Shown here piece by piece: positions 16,826 to 26,634 of a stretch of 64,000 nucleotides of DNA. Position 1 is the stretch's first letter. Each line of letters starts with the position of its first letter. A program made the position numbers and the translations under genes. The DNA lies in contig PALG01000023.1 of the NCBI GenBank assembly GCA_002707025.1, positions 62,001 through 126,000 on the forward strand, in the 5' to 3' direction. Below the pieces are notes generated by a model. It had not been told where the DNA came from. It worked only from the letters and a program-made list of their open reading frames with translations, and did no database searches. Source of the stretch: Flavobacteriaceae bacterium. GTDB lineage: Bacteria > Bacteroidota > Bacteroidia > Flavobacteriales > Flavobacteriaceae.

Positions 16826-19675
16826 TTATACTTCCATAAACTCCTCTATAGGAGTACAGGTACAGATAAGGTTTCGGTCTCCATAGGCGTCGTCTACCCT
16901 TCGTACGGTAGGCCAAAACTTATTTTCCGAAATATAACTCAACGGAAATGCCGCTTGCTGTCTGCTATAAGGAAAATCCCAAGTATCACTGGTGAGCATG
17001 GCTTGAGTATGCGGTGCATTTTTAAGCGGGTTGTTAGGATAGTCTTTGGATGCTTCATCAATTTCCTTTCGGATGGAAATCATGGCATCGCAAAAGCGGT
17101 CCAATTCTTCTTTACTTTCACTTTCGGTAGGTTCCACCATGATGGTTCCTGCTACCGGAAACGACACGGTAGGAGCGTGGAAACCATAATCCATTAATCG
17201 TTTGGCGATGTCGGTTACTTCGATACCGTATTCCTTGAAAGGTCGGCAGTCTAAAATCATTTCATGCGCAGCACGCCCTCTTTCCCCGGTGTATAAGGTT
17301 TCAAAGTATCCGTGAAGTCTTTCCTTGATGTAATTGGCGTTTAAAATAGCATATTGCGTAGACTTTTTTAAACCTGCTTCCCCTAGCATGCAGATGTATC
17401 CGTAAGAAATAAGACATGCTAAGGCGCTTCCCCAAGGGGCAGCTGAAATTGCCGTAATAGCACTATTTCCACCGGTTTTTACAATGGGGTTACTAGGTAG
17501 GAAAGGAACCAATTGCTCCGCTACACAAATGGGCCCCACTCCAGGTCCACCCCCTCCATGTGGGATGGCAAAGGTTTTGTGAAGGTTCAAATGGCATACG
17601 TCGGCACCAATAGCTCCAGGGTTGGTAAGCGCTACTTGGGCATTCATATTAGCACCATCCATATAAACTTGTCCGCCGTACTCATGGATAATTCCCGTAA
17701 TCTCTTTAATGGCACTTTCATAAACCCCATGTGTAGAAGGGTAGGTGACCATAAGTGCAGCTAATTGGTCTTTGTATTTTTCCGCCTTTTCACGTAGATC
17801 CTCTACATCGATATTTCCTTCTTCTGTAGCCTTGGTGACAACCACTTCCATACCTGCCATGACGGCACTTGCGGGATTGGTTCCATGGGCAGAGGAAGGA
17901 ATCAAGCAAATATTTCGGTGATGATCCCCTCTGGACTCGTGATAGGCACGAATCACCATTAATCCAGCATACTCCCCTTGGGCTCCCGAATTAGGCTGAA
18001 GGGAAGTTCCTGCAAATCCTGTAATTTCAGTAAGTTGGTTTTCTAGGTGCTTCAACATGATTTGATATCCCCTGGCTTGGTATAGTGGTGCAAAAGGGTG
18101 AATGTTTCCCCAATTGGGGTCGCTTAAAGGAAGCATTTCCGCAGCAGCATTCAGTTTCATGGTACAAGATCCAAGGGAAATCATCGAATGATTTAAAGCC
18201 AAATCCTTTCGCTCTAGTTTTTTAATGTAGCGCATCAATTCGGTTTCGCTATGATACAAGTTGAAAACCTCATGCTCTAGAAATTCCGTTTTCCGGGCAA
18301 CTTCTTTTGGAATGGCGTTTCCTTCCTTTATTTCTGAAAGCACTAACGGTGCAACACCAGCACCTTCACTAAATACCGAAAGAATGTTATTTAAATCCTT
18401 AAGGTTGATGGTTTCATTTAAAGAGATGGAAACCGTTTCAGCATCCGGATAATAAAAATTAATATTTTTCTTTTCTGAAATGGTTTTGATTTCAGCAATA
18501 TTCGCTTTCACGGCAACCGTATCAAAAAACATTTCATTTACTTGTTCATATCCTAACTTTTTCAGTCCATCTGATAAAGAAACGGCTGCATAGTGTACTT
18601 TCTGTGCAATATGTCGTAGTCCCTGTGGTCCGTGATATACCGCATACATTCCAGCCATCACGGCTAGAAGTACTTGTGCGGTACAAATATTGGAGGTAGC
18701 CTTGTCTCTCTTTATGTGTTGCTCTCGGGTTTGTAGGGCCATTCTAAGGGCGCGGTTTCCATCGGTGTCTTTTGTGACCCCGATAATTCTACCGGGAATG
18801 TGTCTTTTGTAGGCCTCTTTTGTAGCAAAATAGGCGGCATGAGGACCTCCGTACCCCAATGGGATTCCGAAGCGCTGTGTGGTTCCCACTACCACGTCTG
18901 CTCCAAAATTTCCTGGTGATTCCAGCATGACCAAGCTTAAAATGTCTGCGGCAAACGCTACTTTGATATTGGCTTCTTGCGCTTTTACCACAAAATCCTT
19001 GAAATTATGAACCGTACCGCTTTTTCCAGGGTATTGTAGTACCACCCCAAAATATTCTGAAGAGAAATCGAAAGTTTCGTGATTTCCTACAACGATTTCA
19101 ATTCCCAAGGGGGTGGAACGGGTTTGTAGGAGGGCCAAATTTTGAGGTAGGATTTCTTCAGAAACAAAAAATTTATTAACGTTATTTTTCTTCTGATCCC
19201 TATCCCTCACGGCAAATAATAACGCCATGGCTTCTGCCACGGCAGTGGCCTCGTCCAGTAGCGATGCATTGGCCAGTTCCATTCCGGTAAGGTCTGAAAC
19301 CATGGTTTGGAAATTCAAGAGGGCTTCCAGTCTTCCCTGGGCAATTTCAGCTTGATAGGGCGTATAAGCAGTGTACCATCCAGGATTTTCCAAAATATTA
19401 CGCTGAATTACTGCAGGGGTATTGGCTTGGTGGTACCCCAAACCAATGTAGGTTTTAAAAATGAGATTCTTCTCTGCTAACTCATTGATATGTTCCAAAT
19501 ATTCCTGCTCGCTCAAAGCGGGTGCTAAAGATAGATCTTCCTTTAAACGAATGTCGTCTGGAATGGTCTCATGAACAAGTTGTTCCATACTCGCTACCCC
19601 AATAGTTTTAAGCATGTTGGGAAGGTCTTTTCTTCTAGGTCCAATGTGTCTTAATGCAAAAGAATCGGTATTCAT
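16826..19675 (-). CDS. gcvP: Glycine dehydrogenase (decarboxylating), P protein
   Basis: The P protein of the glycine cleavage system decarboxylates glycine with pyridoxal phosphate and loads aminomethyl on the lipoylated H protein. The 949-residue length is that of the fused (alpha2-type) form. It begins with [17 protein letters not shown]; the PLP-binding Lys lies in [20 protein letters not shown], and the glycine-rich [20 protein letters not shown] marks the N-terminal half. gcvT and gcvH are not adjacent. It is monocistronic, with its own candidate promoter and a strong terminator. Confidence 0.97.
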   Translation of the reverse strand: MNTDSFALRHIGPRRKDLPNMLKTIGVASMEQLVHETIPDDIRLKEDLSLAPALSEQEYLEHINELAEKNLIFKTYIGLGYHQANTPAVIQRNILENPGWYTAYTPYQAEIAQGRLEALLNFQTMVSDLTGMELANASLLDEATAVAEAMALLFAVRDRDQKKNNVNKFFVSEEILPQNLALLQTRSTPLGIEIVVGNHETFDFSSEYFGVVLQYPGKSGTVHNFKDFVVKAQEANIKVAFAADILSLVMLESPGNFGADVVVGTTQRFGIPLGYGGPHAAYFATKEAYKRHIPGRIIGVTKDTDGNRALRMALQTREQHIKRDKATSNICTAQVLLAVMAGMYAVYHGPQGLRHIAQKVHYAAVSLSDGLKKLGYEQVNEMFFDTVAVKANIAEIKTISEKKNINFYYPDAETVSISLNETINLKDLNNILSVFSEGAGVAPLVLSEIKEGNAIPKEVARKTEFLEHEVFNLYHSETELMRYIKKLERKDLALNHSMISLGSCTMKLNAAAEMLPLSDPNWGNIHPFAPLYQARGYQIMLKHLENQLTEITGFAGTSLQPNSGAQGEYAGLMVIRAYHESRGDHHRNICLIPSSAHGTNPASAVMAGMEVVVTKATEEGNIDVEDLREKAEKYKDQLAALMVTYPSTHGVYESAIKEITGIIHEYGGQVYMDGANMNAQVALTNPGAIGADVCHLNLHKTFAIPHGGGGPGVGPICVAEQLVPFLPSNPIVKTGGNSAITAISAAPWGSALACLISYGYICMLGEAGLKKSTQYAILNANYIKERLHGYFETLYTGERGRAAHEMILDCRPFKEYGIEVTDIAKRLMDYGFHAPTVSFPVAGTIMVEPTESESKEELDRFCDAMISIRKEIDEASKDYPNNPLKNAPHTQAMLTSDTWDFPYSRQQAAFPLSYISENKFWPTVRRVDDAYGDRNLICTCTPIEEFMEV

Positions 19676-19697
19676 TTAGTACGAATTAAAATTTGGG

Positions 19698-19705
19698 CAA
19701 AATTA
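19698..19705 (-). promoter_or_regulatory. Candidate -7 box (TAATTTTG, minus strand) for gcvP
   Basis: CAAAATTA on the plus strand reads TAATTTTG on the minus strand, matching TAnnTTTG, 22 bases before the gcvP ATG at 19675. No -33 element at ideal spacing was found. Confidence 0.35.
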
Positions 19706-19791
19706 CAATTTTTAAATATCAAAAAAGCCATTTTAACACCTTCAAAACACCTAATTTTTCAACTAAAACAGTGACTTACTAACACTTTGGT

Positions 19792-19799
19792 TACTTTTG
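19792..19799 (+). promoter_or_regulatory. Candidate -7 box (TACTTTTG) abutting the start of the UbiA-like gene
   Basis: TACTTTTG fits TAnnTTTG and ends only five bases before the ATG at 19805. If it is the real box, transcription would begin at or next to the start codon and the message would have almost no leader. Confidence 0.4.
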
Positions 19800-19804
19800 C
19801 TTTT

Positions 19805-20635
19805 ATGAAGCATTTAAAAAGCCTTTTTGATTTCTATTTGGAGAGCAGCATTCATGTATCCCTCGGCGTTTGTGCTTTTACTTTTTGGAGTTTTTTAGAG
19901 TTCGAAATCCCAGTAGATTGGACATTATTGGGTTATGTTTTCTTTGGAACGATTACCGGGTATAATTTTGTAAAATATGCTCCTGTTGCCGGATTGCACC
20001 ACCGAAGCTTGGCAAGAAATTTAAAAGCCATACAATTATTTTCTTTGGGTAGTTTTTTGGTGTTGCTTTATTTTGTTTTTCAGCAGTCCCAAAAAATTCT
20101 CTCTACTAGCTTTTTACTGGGTGTATTGACAATTTTATATAGCATCCCCTTTATGAAGTCAAAAAGCCTAAGAACGTTGCCAGGGGTAAAAATTTTTATA
20201 GTGGCTTTGGTTTGGGCAGGGGTAACGGTTTTGTTTCCTTGGTTTACGGGTGAAGAACAACTCGCAGGAGAAGTTTGGCTTCCTTTTGTTCAAAGAATTT
20301 TGTGGGTGGTGGTACTTACGCTTCCCTTCGAAATTAGGGACCTTGCTTACGACTTGCCGGCCTTGGGAACGATTCCCCAAAAATTGGGGGTAAGAAAGGC
20401 TAAGTTGTTGGGGGTTCTATTTCTTGTTGCCATATTACTGTTGGAGGGATTTAAAGATACTGTGAGTATGGCAGGGATCTTAGCTCTTTTTTTTGCAATG
20501 GCCCTTTCGGGAGCCTTCTTGCTAGCGGCGAAAAAAGATCAAATCATGTATTATGCTTCATTTTGGGTAGAGGCAACGCCTTTAATTTCTTTGGCAGTCT
20601 TTCTTATAATAAATGATTATTTATCCATTTCCTGA
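19805..20635 (+). CDS. UbiA-like integral membrane protein of unknown function
   Basis: A 276-residue membrane protein with seven to nine predicted spans. It resembles the UbiA prenyltransferase superfamily: GTITGYNFVKYAPVAG sits where the first Asp-rich motif is expected but lacks the aspartates, whereas LPFEIRDLAYDLPAL resembles the second motif (DxxxD). The degenerate first motif makes prenyltransferase activity doubtful. The start is ATG 19805; an in-frame TTG at 19787 overlaps the promoter box. Its 3' end overlaps the convergent anti-sigma gene by 19 bases. Confidence 0.75.
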   Translation: MKHLKSLFDFYLESSIHVSLGVCAFTFWSFLEFEIPVDWTLLGYVFFGTITGYNFVKYAPVAGLHHRSLARNLKAIQLFSLGSFLVLLYFVFQQSQKILSTSFLLGVLTILYSIPFMKSKSLRTLPGVKIFIVALVWAGVTVLFPWFTGEEQLAGEVWLPFVQRILWVVVLTLPFEIRDLAYDLPALGTIPQKLGVRKAKLLGVLFLVAILLLEGFKDTVSMAGILALFFAMALSGAFLLAAKKDQIMYYASFWVEATPLISLAVFLIINDYLSIS

Positions 20636-20862
20636 TGTAACTTCTCTTTTAAGGCTTCTTTTTTGGTTTTAGGAAAGGTCTTAAGATGTGCTTCCTTGAC
20701 AGTCTTGGTAAGTTTCTGGTTGTTTGCAGTGTATTCCCTACAGAATTTACAATATAAAAGATGGATATTAAGTTTTAATTTTTCCCAAAAAGATGCTTCA
20801 CGATATTGCGATTTATCGCAGATGTGATTCGATTCGTTACAGGTTATTTTAAACTTTATCAT
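20617..20862 (-). CDS. Candidate soluble zinc-binding anti-sigma factor
   Basis: An 81-residue hydrophilic protein without a membrane segment. Cys8, His34, Cys38 and Cys41 (in NIHLLYCKFC) have the spacing C-x25-H-x3-C-x2-C, the zinc anti-sigma (ZAS) arrangement known from RsrA. The ATG overlaps the stop of the upstream ECF sigma gene (TAATG at 20862), so the two are translationally coupled, as sigma/anti-sigma pairs usually are. The rest is Lys/Glu-rich helix. Family assignment is inferred from ligand spacing and position; no close homologue is recalled. An in-frame TTG at 20871 is a less likely start. Confidence 0.7.
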   Translation of the reverse strand: MIKFKITCNESNHICDKSQYREASFWEKLKLNIHLLYCKFCREYTANNQKLTKTVKEAHLKTFPKTKKEALKEKLHQEMDK

Positions 20863-21410
20863 TAAAACCAATTTTTATTAAGACATTCTGCAAGGGATTT
20901 TCGTGCCCTATAGATAATGACCCAAAGGTTAGACGCCGTGATATTAAATTCATTACAGATGGCTTCAGTATCCATGCCTTCGATTGTTTTCTTTTTGAAT
21001 ATGGCTGCTTGGGTTTCGTTAATGGAATCCAAGCATTGTAAAATAGCCAATCCTAATTCTTTATTTTCCATTTCGTCTTCAGCGGTGCGATCGGATAGAT
21101 CTTCTACCCGTTCCTCTAACCAATCTCCTTCACTTTCATTATCATTATAGTGAATCCTTACTTCTGCCTTGCCTTTCTTGCTATTCCTTTTTCGATAATG
21201 ATCAATAATTTTTCGCTTCAGAATAGCGATTAACCAGGTTCTTTCGGAAGCCTCTCCCTTAAAATTGTCTTTCGATTTCAAACCTGCTAAAAAAGTTTCA
21301 GAAATAAGATCCTGTGCTACCACAGGGTCGCTTACCTTTACAATGGTGTAATTGTATAGATAGTCGGCATAGCGATCTACCCAATTTTCAGGTTCTAATT
21401 GATGAGGCAT
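20862..21410 (-). CDS. ECF-type RNA polymerase sigma factor (sigma-70 family)
   Basis: A 182-residue extracytoplasmic-function sigma factor. Region 2 covers about residues 12-80 (VAQDLISETFLAGL, ERTWLIAILKRKIIDHYRK), and region 4 about 118-178 (LDSINETQAAIFKKKTIEGMDTEAI ... NLWVIIYRARKSLAECL). It has the short linker and lacks regions 1 and 3. The downstream, one-base-overlapping gene is a probable zinc anti-sigma factor, which would place the regulon under redox or zinc-linked control. A TATTTTTG box lies upstream. Confidence 0.92.
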   Translation of the reverse strand: MPHQLEPENWVDRYADYLYNYTIVKVSDPVVAQDLISETFLAGLKSKDNFKGEASERTWLIAILKRKIIDHYRKRNSKKGKAEVRIHYNDNESEGDWLEERVEDLSDRTAEDEMENKELGLAILQCLDSINETQAAIFKKKTIEGMDTEAICNEFNITASNLWVIIYRARKSLAECLNKNWF

Positions 21411-21430
21411 ATAGGTTCTTTAGCGATATT

Positions 21431-21438
21431 CAAAAATA
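21431..21438 (-). promoter_or_regulatory. Candidate -7 box (TATTTTTG, minus strand) for the ECF sigma gene
   Basis: CAAAAATA on the plus strand reads TATTTTTG on the minus strand, 20 bases before the sigma-factor ATG at 21410. It fits the housekeeping -7 consensus; autoregulation by the ECF factor itself cannot be judged. Confidence 0.35.
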
Positions 21439-21498
21439 AGTCATTAATTTATATTTGTTTAACTCATGTATCATAAAAGTAAGAAGCAGGAATTTATG

Positions 21499-21506
21499 TA
21501 TTTTTG
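21499..21506 (+). promoter_or_regulatory. Candidate -7 box (TATTTTTG) for the M28 peptidase gene
   Basis: TATTTTTG fits TAnnTTTG and ends 14 bases upstream of the ATG at 21521, in the divergent region shared with the ECF sigma gene. Confidence 0.4.
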
Positions 21507-21520
21507 AAAAAAATATACTT

Positions 21521-22963
21521 ATGAAGCTTTTAAAAGTCCTTATAGCAGTCCTTGTTGTTCACTATTCCTTACAAGCGCAGCAAGAAAGTAAATTTTATGC
21601 CACCATGTTTTTGGGCGATGCGAAGGCGCTTCAAAAGGATTTTCCTTCAGAAATTACCTTGCTGGATACCTTTGGAAATGAAGTAATTGTATACATGACC
21701 CCCAAAGCCAGTCATAAATTACATGATCGAATTTTGGTACATGGCCCTGGATATGTTTATAAGTCAAGCTATACGTCGGCATTGGAAAGTCTTTCCACTC
21801 CTAGAATGACACGTAAGGATCCCTTGGCATACACCATAACCGAAAATCAGGCAGTAAATGAGGTTTTGGAAGTGATAAACACACAGAATATTGAAGATCA
21901 AATATTGGAATTGCAAGCATACGGATCTAGACATCATACCTTGAATTCTGGTACCCAGGCTGCATTGGATTTAAAAACAAAGTGGGAAACGATAATTTCA
22001 GATTATGGCCGTGCCGATGCGAGTGTTCGTTTATATAACCACTCCAGTACGAATATGCCTTCAGTTATCCTAACAATTGAAGGGGCCGATTTGCCCGAGG
22101 AGTATGTTATTACAGGGGGGCATTTAGATTCAACGTCTTCTCCTATAGGCAACGCTCCTGGAGCCGATGATGATGCCTCCGGAATTGCTACTATTACCGA
22201 AGCGGTTCGATCACTTTTTGAAATGGGTTTTGTGCCTAAAAGAACCATAGAAATTATGGCGTATGCTGCTGAAGAAGTTGGGTTGGTAGGGTCTGATGAA
22301 ATTGCGGAAGATTACAGCAACAATGGAATAAATGTGGTTTCTTACGTACAGTTTGATATGACAAATTACCAAGGTTCTGCGAATGATATTTACTTTATTA
22401 CCGATCATACCGATAACGGGCTTACCAATTATCTCACCCAATTGTTGGATTTTTACAATGGGTCTGGGTCGCATGCCATTAGCTACGGGACGTCATTATG
22501 TAATTACGGGTGTTCGGATCACGCAAGCTGGGATGATAAAGGATATCCGGCGGCCTTTCCATTTGAGGCAAGTTTTGGACAGCATAACAATACTATACAT
22601 ACTCCTGCAGACATTTATAGTCTTTCAGGAAATGCTACCCATGCCACCAAGTTTGCCAAGCTTTGTGCTACATACCTTATTGAAGTTTCCAAAAGTGCAA
22701 CAGTTTTACAAGTGCCATCATTTTCTAATGAAACTGTTCGTTTATACAGCCAAAAGGATCAATTGTTCTATCAAATTGAAGAAGGAATTGATTTTAGCCA
22801 CTTGGCTATTTTTGATGTCCATGGTCGAAAAGTATGGGAGCAGCAAGCCGATTTTACCCTCAATGGTTTTGTCTCCATAACCGATATTGCTACCGGTGTT
22901 TATGTGGTTACTTTATCTTCGGAAACCTATGGAAAAGTGACCCGAAAGGTAACTTTTAATTAA
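21521..22963 (+). CDS. Secreted M28 family zinc peptidase with T9SS C-terminal sorting domain
   Basis: An exported aminopeptidase-type zinc protease of 480 residues. A signal peptide (MKLLKVLIAVLVVHYSLQAQ) is followed by an N-terminal pro-like region, then the M28 domain: GGHLDS (His, Asp), GADDDASG (bridging Asp), AAEEVGLVGS (catalytic Glu) and HTPADIY (His). The last 75 residues look like a type A sorting domain for the type IX system (LAIFDVHGRKVWEQQ ... GVYVVTLSSETYGKVTRKVTFN). Secretion would depend on PorU/PorV. The start at 21521 is chosen over an upstream one because it gives the signal peptide. The 3' end overlaps the convergent M3 peptidase gene by four bases. Confidence 0.92.
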   Translation: MKLLKVLIAVLVVHYSLQAQQESKFYATMFLGDAKALQKDFPSEITLLDTFGNEVIVYMTPKASHKLHDRILVHGPGYVYKSSYTSALESLSTPRMTRKDPLAYTITENQAVNEVLEVINTQNIEDQILELQAYGSRHHTLNSGTQAALDLKTKWETIISDYGRADASVRLYNHSSTNMPSVILTIEGADLPEEYVITGGHLDSTSSPIGNAPGADDDASGIATITEAVRSLFEMGFVPKRTIEIMAYAAEEVGLVGSDEIAEDYSNNGINVVSYVQFDMTNYQGSANDIYFITDHTDNGLTNYLTQLLDFYNGSGSHAISYGTSLCNYGCSDHASWDDKGYPAAFPFEASFGQHNNTIHTPADIYSLSGNATHATKFAKLCATYLIEVSKSATVLQVPSFSNETVRLYSQKDQLFYQIEEGIDFSHLAIFDVHGRKVWEQQADFTLNGFVSITDIATGVYVVTLSSETYGKVTRKVTFN

Positions 22964-24984
22964 TTCTGAAGTAATCCTGCCCTACGTAATAAAGCCTCTG
23001 GATTGGGTTCTTTCCCACGGAATTTTTTATACAGCTCCATAGGATCTTGAGTGCCTCCTTGCGAAAGGACAAACTCCTTGAACTTATGAGCCACTTTTTT
23101 ATTGAAAATCCCTTCCTGCTTGAAGTACTCGAAAGCATCGGCATCCAGTACTTCAGCCCATTTGTAACTGTAATAGCCCGCCGAATATCCTCCTTGAAAA
23201 ATATGGGAAAAAGAGGTGCTCATGCAGGTTTCAGGAGTATCTGGAAATAGTTGGGTAGACTCAAAGGCTTTGTTTTCAAACGTTTTTACATCTTGAATAC
23301 CGGAGGGATCTCCATCATGCCAAGCCATATCCAAGAGCCCAAAACTGAGTTGTCGCAAAGTTTGCATTCCTTCATGAAAACTCGCCGATTCCTTAATTTT
23401 TTCCACATATTCCATCGGAATCAATTCTCCAGTTTCATAGTGCTTTGCAAAAAGATTCAGGCTTTCCTTTTCATAACACCAGTTCTCTAACACTTGGCTG
23501 GGTAGCTCCACAAAATCCCAGTATACATTGGTTCCCGATAATCCGGCATAGGTGGTGTTGGCCAACATTCCATGAAGGGCATGCCCAAACTCATGGAATA
23601 GTGTAGTTACTTCGTTAAAGGTCAATAATGAAGGCTTGCTTTCCGTAGGTTTGGTAAAATTACAGACGATGGAAACATGCGGGCGATCATTCTTGCCCTC
23701 CTTTATTTGCTGAGGTTTGTAGCTGGTCATCCAAGCGCCGCCTCTTTTTCCGGGCCTTGGATGGAAGTCTGCATAGAAAAGTGCCACCAAAGCACCTTCC
23801 GTATCGCTCACCTCATAGGTCTTCACCTCTGGATGGTAGGTGTCTATGTTGGTTACTTCTTTGAAATGGAGTCCGTATAACTTTTCCGCAACCGTAAAGA
23901 CACCATCAATTACTTGGTGTAACGGAAAGTAGGGTTTTAATTTTTCGTCATCTAGATTAAACCGCTCTTGCTTTAGTTTTTCGGCATAATAAGCACTGTC
24001 CCATTTTTGAAGTTGGTCAATTCCGTCCAGTTTTTTAGCATACTCCTGAAGCTCATCAAACTCTGATTTTGCGGCAGGTTTGGCCTTTTCCAGAAGTTCG
24101 TTCAGGAAATCGTTTACTTTTTTTGGGCTTTCGGCCATCCGTTCTTCCAATACAAAATGTGCATGCGAGCGGTAGCCCAAAAGCTGGGCTCTTTCCTGTC
24201 GAAGCGCTACTATTTTTAGAATAGTTGCTTCATTATTGTAGGCATTATCCTGAAAGGCCTTGGCGCCAAAAGCCAGGGAAAGTTCTTTGCGAAGCTCCCT
24301 GTTTTCAGCATATTTCATAAAAGGGATATAGCTCGGGTAGTGTAAAGTGATGATCCAACCTTCCTTGCCTTTCTCCTTAGCGGTCATGGCAGCAGCTTCT
24401 TTCGCTCCTTCGGGTAGTCCCGCAAGGTCGTTTTCATTGGTAAGATGCATTTCGTAAGCATTGGTCTCGGCCAATACATTTTCCCCAAATTTCAGCGTGA
24501 GTTTTGATAATTCGGAATCGATTTTACGCAGTTGTTGTTTTTTTTCCTCGGAAAGGTTGGCCCCATTCCTGGCAAAGCCCTTGTACTGCTTCTCCAATAG
24601 CATGTGCTGTTCCGCATTTAACGAGAGTTCGTCCTTTTGTTGAAACACCAACTTTACCCGTTCAAAAAGGGCTTCATTTAGGAGTAAATCATTTTTAAAT
24701 TCTGAAAGAAGCGGCGAAACTTCTTGGGCAATTTTCTGAATTTCCTCGTTGGTTTCGGCACTGTTTAAATTGAAGAATATACTGGTAACACGATCCAATT
24801 GTTCCCCAGTGGCTTCGAGCGCTTCAGTGGTATTTTGAAACGTTGGAGCGGCTTCATTTTGGGCAATGGCTTCAATGTCCTTTTTGGTTTCAGAAATAAG
24901 CTGCTGAATCGCAGGTAAAAAATGCGCTGTTTTTATTTTTGAAAAAGGAGCGGTATTAAAAGGTTCTAATAAGGGGTTGGTCAT
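22960..24984 (-). CDS. M3 family oligopeptidase (peptidyl-dipeptidase/oligopeptidase A type)
   Basis: A cytoplasmic zinc oligopeptidase of 674 residues that degrades short peptides. The metal site is LFHEFGHALHGM (HExxH), with the downstream Glu in YWDFVELPSQVLENWCYE. N-terminal PLLEPFNTAPFSKIKTAHF is typical of the OpdA/Dcp group. No signal peptide is seen. It is the third gene of purK-purE-M3 and its ATG overlaps the purE stop by one base (TAATG at 24984). The clustering with purine genes has no clear metabolic sense and is probably operon sharing. Dcp versus OpdA cannot be decided. Confidence 0.93.
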   Translation of the reverse strand: MTNPLLEPFNTAPFSKIKTAHFLPAIQQLISETKKDIEAIAQNEAAPTFQNTTEALEATGEQLDRVTSIFFNLNSAETNEEIQKIAQEVSPLLSEFKNDLLLNEALFERVKLVFQQKDELSLNAEQHMLLEKQYKGFARNGANLSEEKKQQLRKIDSELSKLTLKFGENVLAETNAYEMHLTNENDLAGLPEGAKEAAAMTAKEKGKEGWIITLHYPSYIPFMKYAENRELRKELSLAFGAKAFQDNAYNNEATILKIVALRQERAQLLGYRSHAHFVLEERMAESPKKVNDFLNELLEKAKPAAKSEFDELQEYAKKLDGIDQLQKWDSAYYAEKLKQERFNLDDEKLKPYFPLHQVIDGVFTVAEKLYGLHFKEVTNIDTYHPEVKTYEVSDTEGALVALFYADFHPRPGKRGGAWMTSYKPQQIKEGKNDRPHVSIVCNFTKPTESKPSLLTFNEVTTLFHEFGHALHGMLANTTYAGLSGTNVYWDFVELPSQVLENWCYEKESLNLFAKHYETGELIPMEYVEKIKESASFHEGMQTLRQLSFGLLDMAWHDGDPSGIQDVKTFENKAFESTQLFPDTPETCMSTSFSHIFQGGYSAGYYSYKWAEVLDADAFEYFKQEGIFNKKVAHKFKEFVLSQGGTQDPMELYKKFRGKEPNPEALLRRAGLLQN

Positions 24985-25469
24985 TACTGGTTCAAATTTT
25001 TAGCGCCTTCTTCTACTTTCTTTTTAAGGCCTTCTTTGTAATCGATAATTGCATTTCTAATAGTTTCGTTGCTAGCACCCATGATTTGGGCAGCGAGAAT
25101 GCCCGCGTTTTTGGCGCCATTGAGCGCCACGGTGGCTACAGGTACGCCACCGGGCATCTGTAAGATGCTCAAAACGCTGTCCCAACCATCGATGGAGTTG
25201 CTGGATTTTACCGGAACACCAATCACGGGCAAGGGGGATAGGGAGGCAACCATGCCTGGTAAATGTGCAGCACCGCCAGCGCCTGCAATGATGACCGAAA
25301 TACCTCGGTTATGGGCATTTTTCCCATAGTCGAAAAGTTTGTCGGGCGTACGGTGTGCCGAAACAATATCCACTTCGGTAGTAATTCCCAATTCCTTTAA
25401 AATATCGATGGCGTCCTGCATTACTGGCAGGTCGCTGGTACTTCCCATAATAACTCCAACTTTGCTCAT
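24984..25469 (-). CDS. purE: 5-(carboxyamino)imidazole ribonucleotide mutase
   Basis: Converts N5-CAIR to CAIR in de novo purine synthesis. The 161-residue protein shows the class I PurE motifs MGSTSDLPVMQDA, SAHRTPDKLFDY and GAGGAAHLPGMVASLS. Presence of purK three bases upstream confirms the class I (mutase) route rather than the animal-type carboxylase. Its stop overlaps the ATG of the M3 peptidase gene. Confidence 0.97.
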   Translation of the reverse strand: MSKVGVIMGSTSDLPVMQDAIDILKELGITTEVDIVSAHRTPDKLFDYGKNAHNRGISVIIAGAGGAAHLPGMVASLSPLPVIGVPVKSSNSIDGWDSVLSILQMPGGVPVATVALNGAKNAGILAAQIMGASNETIRNAIIDYKEGLKKKVEEGAKNLNQ

Positions 25470-25472
25470 AAC

Positions 25473-26630
25473 TTATTTGCTTATTACTTGAATGGTGTTT
25501 TTAACTTTTTCGGCAATCTTTCGTGCCTCCGCTATATCTTTATTGACGATGGTCACATGGCCCATTTTTCGAAAGGGTCGCGTTTGTTTTTTTCCATAAA
25601 TGTGAGGGGTTACTCCCTCCATTTCCAGAATGGTACCAATATTTTGGTATACTACTTCCCCAGTATGTCCTTCGGCCCCTACCAAGTTCACCATGATGCC
25701 GCCTACTTTGCTGTCAGTTTTACCTAGTGGAAGGTCTAAAATAGCTCTTAGATGTTGTTCAAACTGATTGGTATAACTGGCTTCAATGCTATAATGACCA
25801 CTGTTGTGAGGTCTGGGAGCCACTTCGTTCACTAAAATTTCATCGGCTTCGGTCTGAAACATTTCCACGGCAAGGAGTCCTACATGCTCAAAGGCATTGG
25901 ATACTGCTTCTGCTACTTTTCGGGCTTTCTGGGCGACATTTTCATCTATTCGGGCAGGGCAGATAACATATTCCACTTGGTTCGCTTCAGGGTGAAACTC
26001 CATTTCCACAACGGGATAGGTAGTAACTTTTCCAGAAGGGTTCCGGGCAACAATCACGGCCAATTCATTTTTAAAAGGGATCAATTTTTCGGCAATACAG
26101 GAGCCTTCCGCTAGCGGGATTAAGTCTTCTGCATCCCGAATAATGGAAACCCCTTTTCCGTCGTAACCTCCGGTACAGCTTTTCCAAACAAAGGGAAAAT
26201 GCAGTTCTTTTCGGGTCACGGCTTCCGTGAGTTGAAATTTATCCTCAAACATCCGAAAGGGAGAAGTAGGAATTTGGTGTTTTTTATAAAAGGCTTTCTG
26301 AACGCCTTTATCTTGAATATTCCTTAGGGTTTTGGCAGACGGATACACTTTTTTGCCTTCAGCTTCCAAAGCTTCCAAGGCATCTACATTTACCCCTTCT
26401 ATTTCGAAGGTGAGCACATCTACTTCTTTTCCGAAGTTGTATACCGTATTGTAGTCCATTAAATCCCCTTGTTGGAAGACATCACAGGCAATTTTGCAGG
26501 GTGCTTCAGCGCTAGGGTCCAAGACGTAGGTTTTGATATCAAATTTACGGGTTTCGTAGAGCAGCATTTTTCCTAATTGGCCGCCGCCTAAAATCCCAAG
26601 GGTGAAACTGGAGGAAAAATAATTTACCAT
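25473..26630 (-). CDS. purK: 5-(carboxyamino)imidazole ribonucleotide synthase
   Basis: ATP- and bicarbonate-dependent formation of N5-CAIR from AIR. The 385-residue ATP-grasp enzyme begins TLGILGGGQLGKML, has WKSCTGGYDGKGVSII in the ATP-binding loop and NEVAPRPHNSGHYSIEA near the active site. The start is ATG 26630; the frame is open further upstream but that part overlaps the promoter region. The TACCTTTG box on the same strand ends four bases before this ATG, suggesting a leaderless message. purE follows after three bases. Confidence 0.96.
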   Translation of the reverse strand: MVNYFSSSFTLGILGGGQLGKMLLYETRKFDIKTYVLDPSAEAPCKIACDVFQQGDLMDYNTVYNFGKEVDVLTFEIEGVNVDALEALEAEGKKVYPSAKTLRNIQDKGVQKAFYKKHQIPTSPFRMFEDKFQLTEAVTRKELHFPFVWKSCTGGYDGKGVSIIRDAEDLIPLAEGSCIAEKLIPFKNELAVIVARNPSGKVTTYPVVEMEFHPEANQVEYVICPARIDENVAQKARKVAEAVSNAFEHVGLLAVEMFQTEADEILVNEVAPRPHNSGHYSIEASYTNQFEQHLRAILDLPLGKTDSKVGGIMVNLVGAEGHTGEVVYQNIGTILEMEGVTPHIYGKKQTRPFRKMGHVTIVNKDIAEARKIAEKVKNTIQVISK

Positions 26631-26634
26631 AGCA

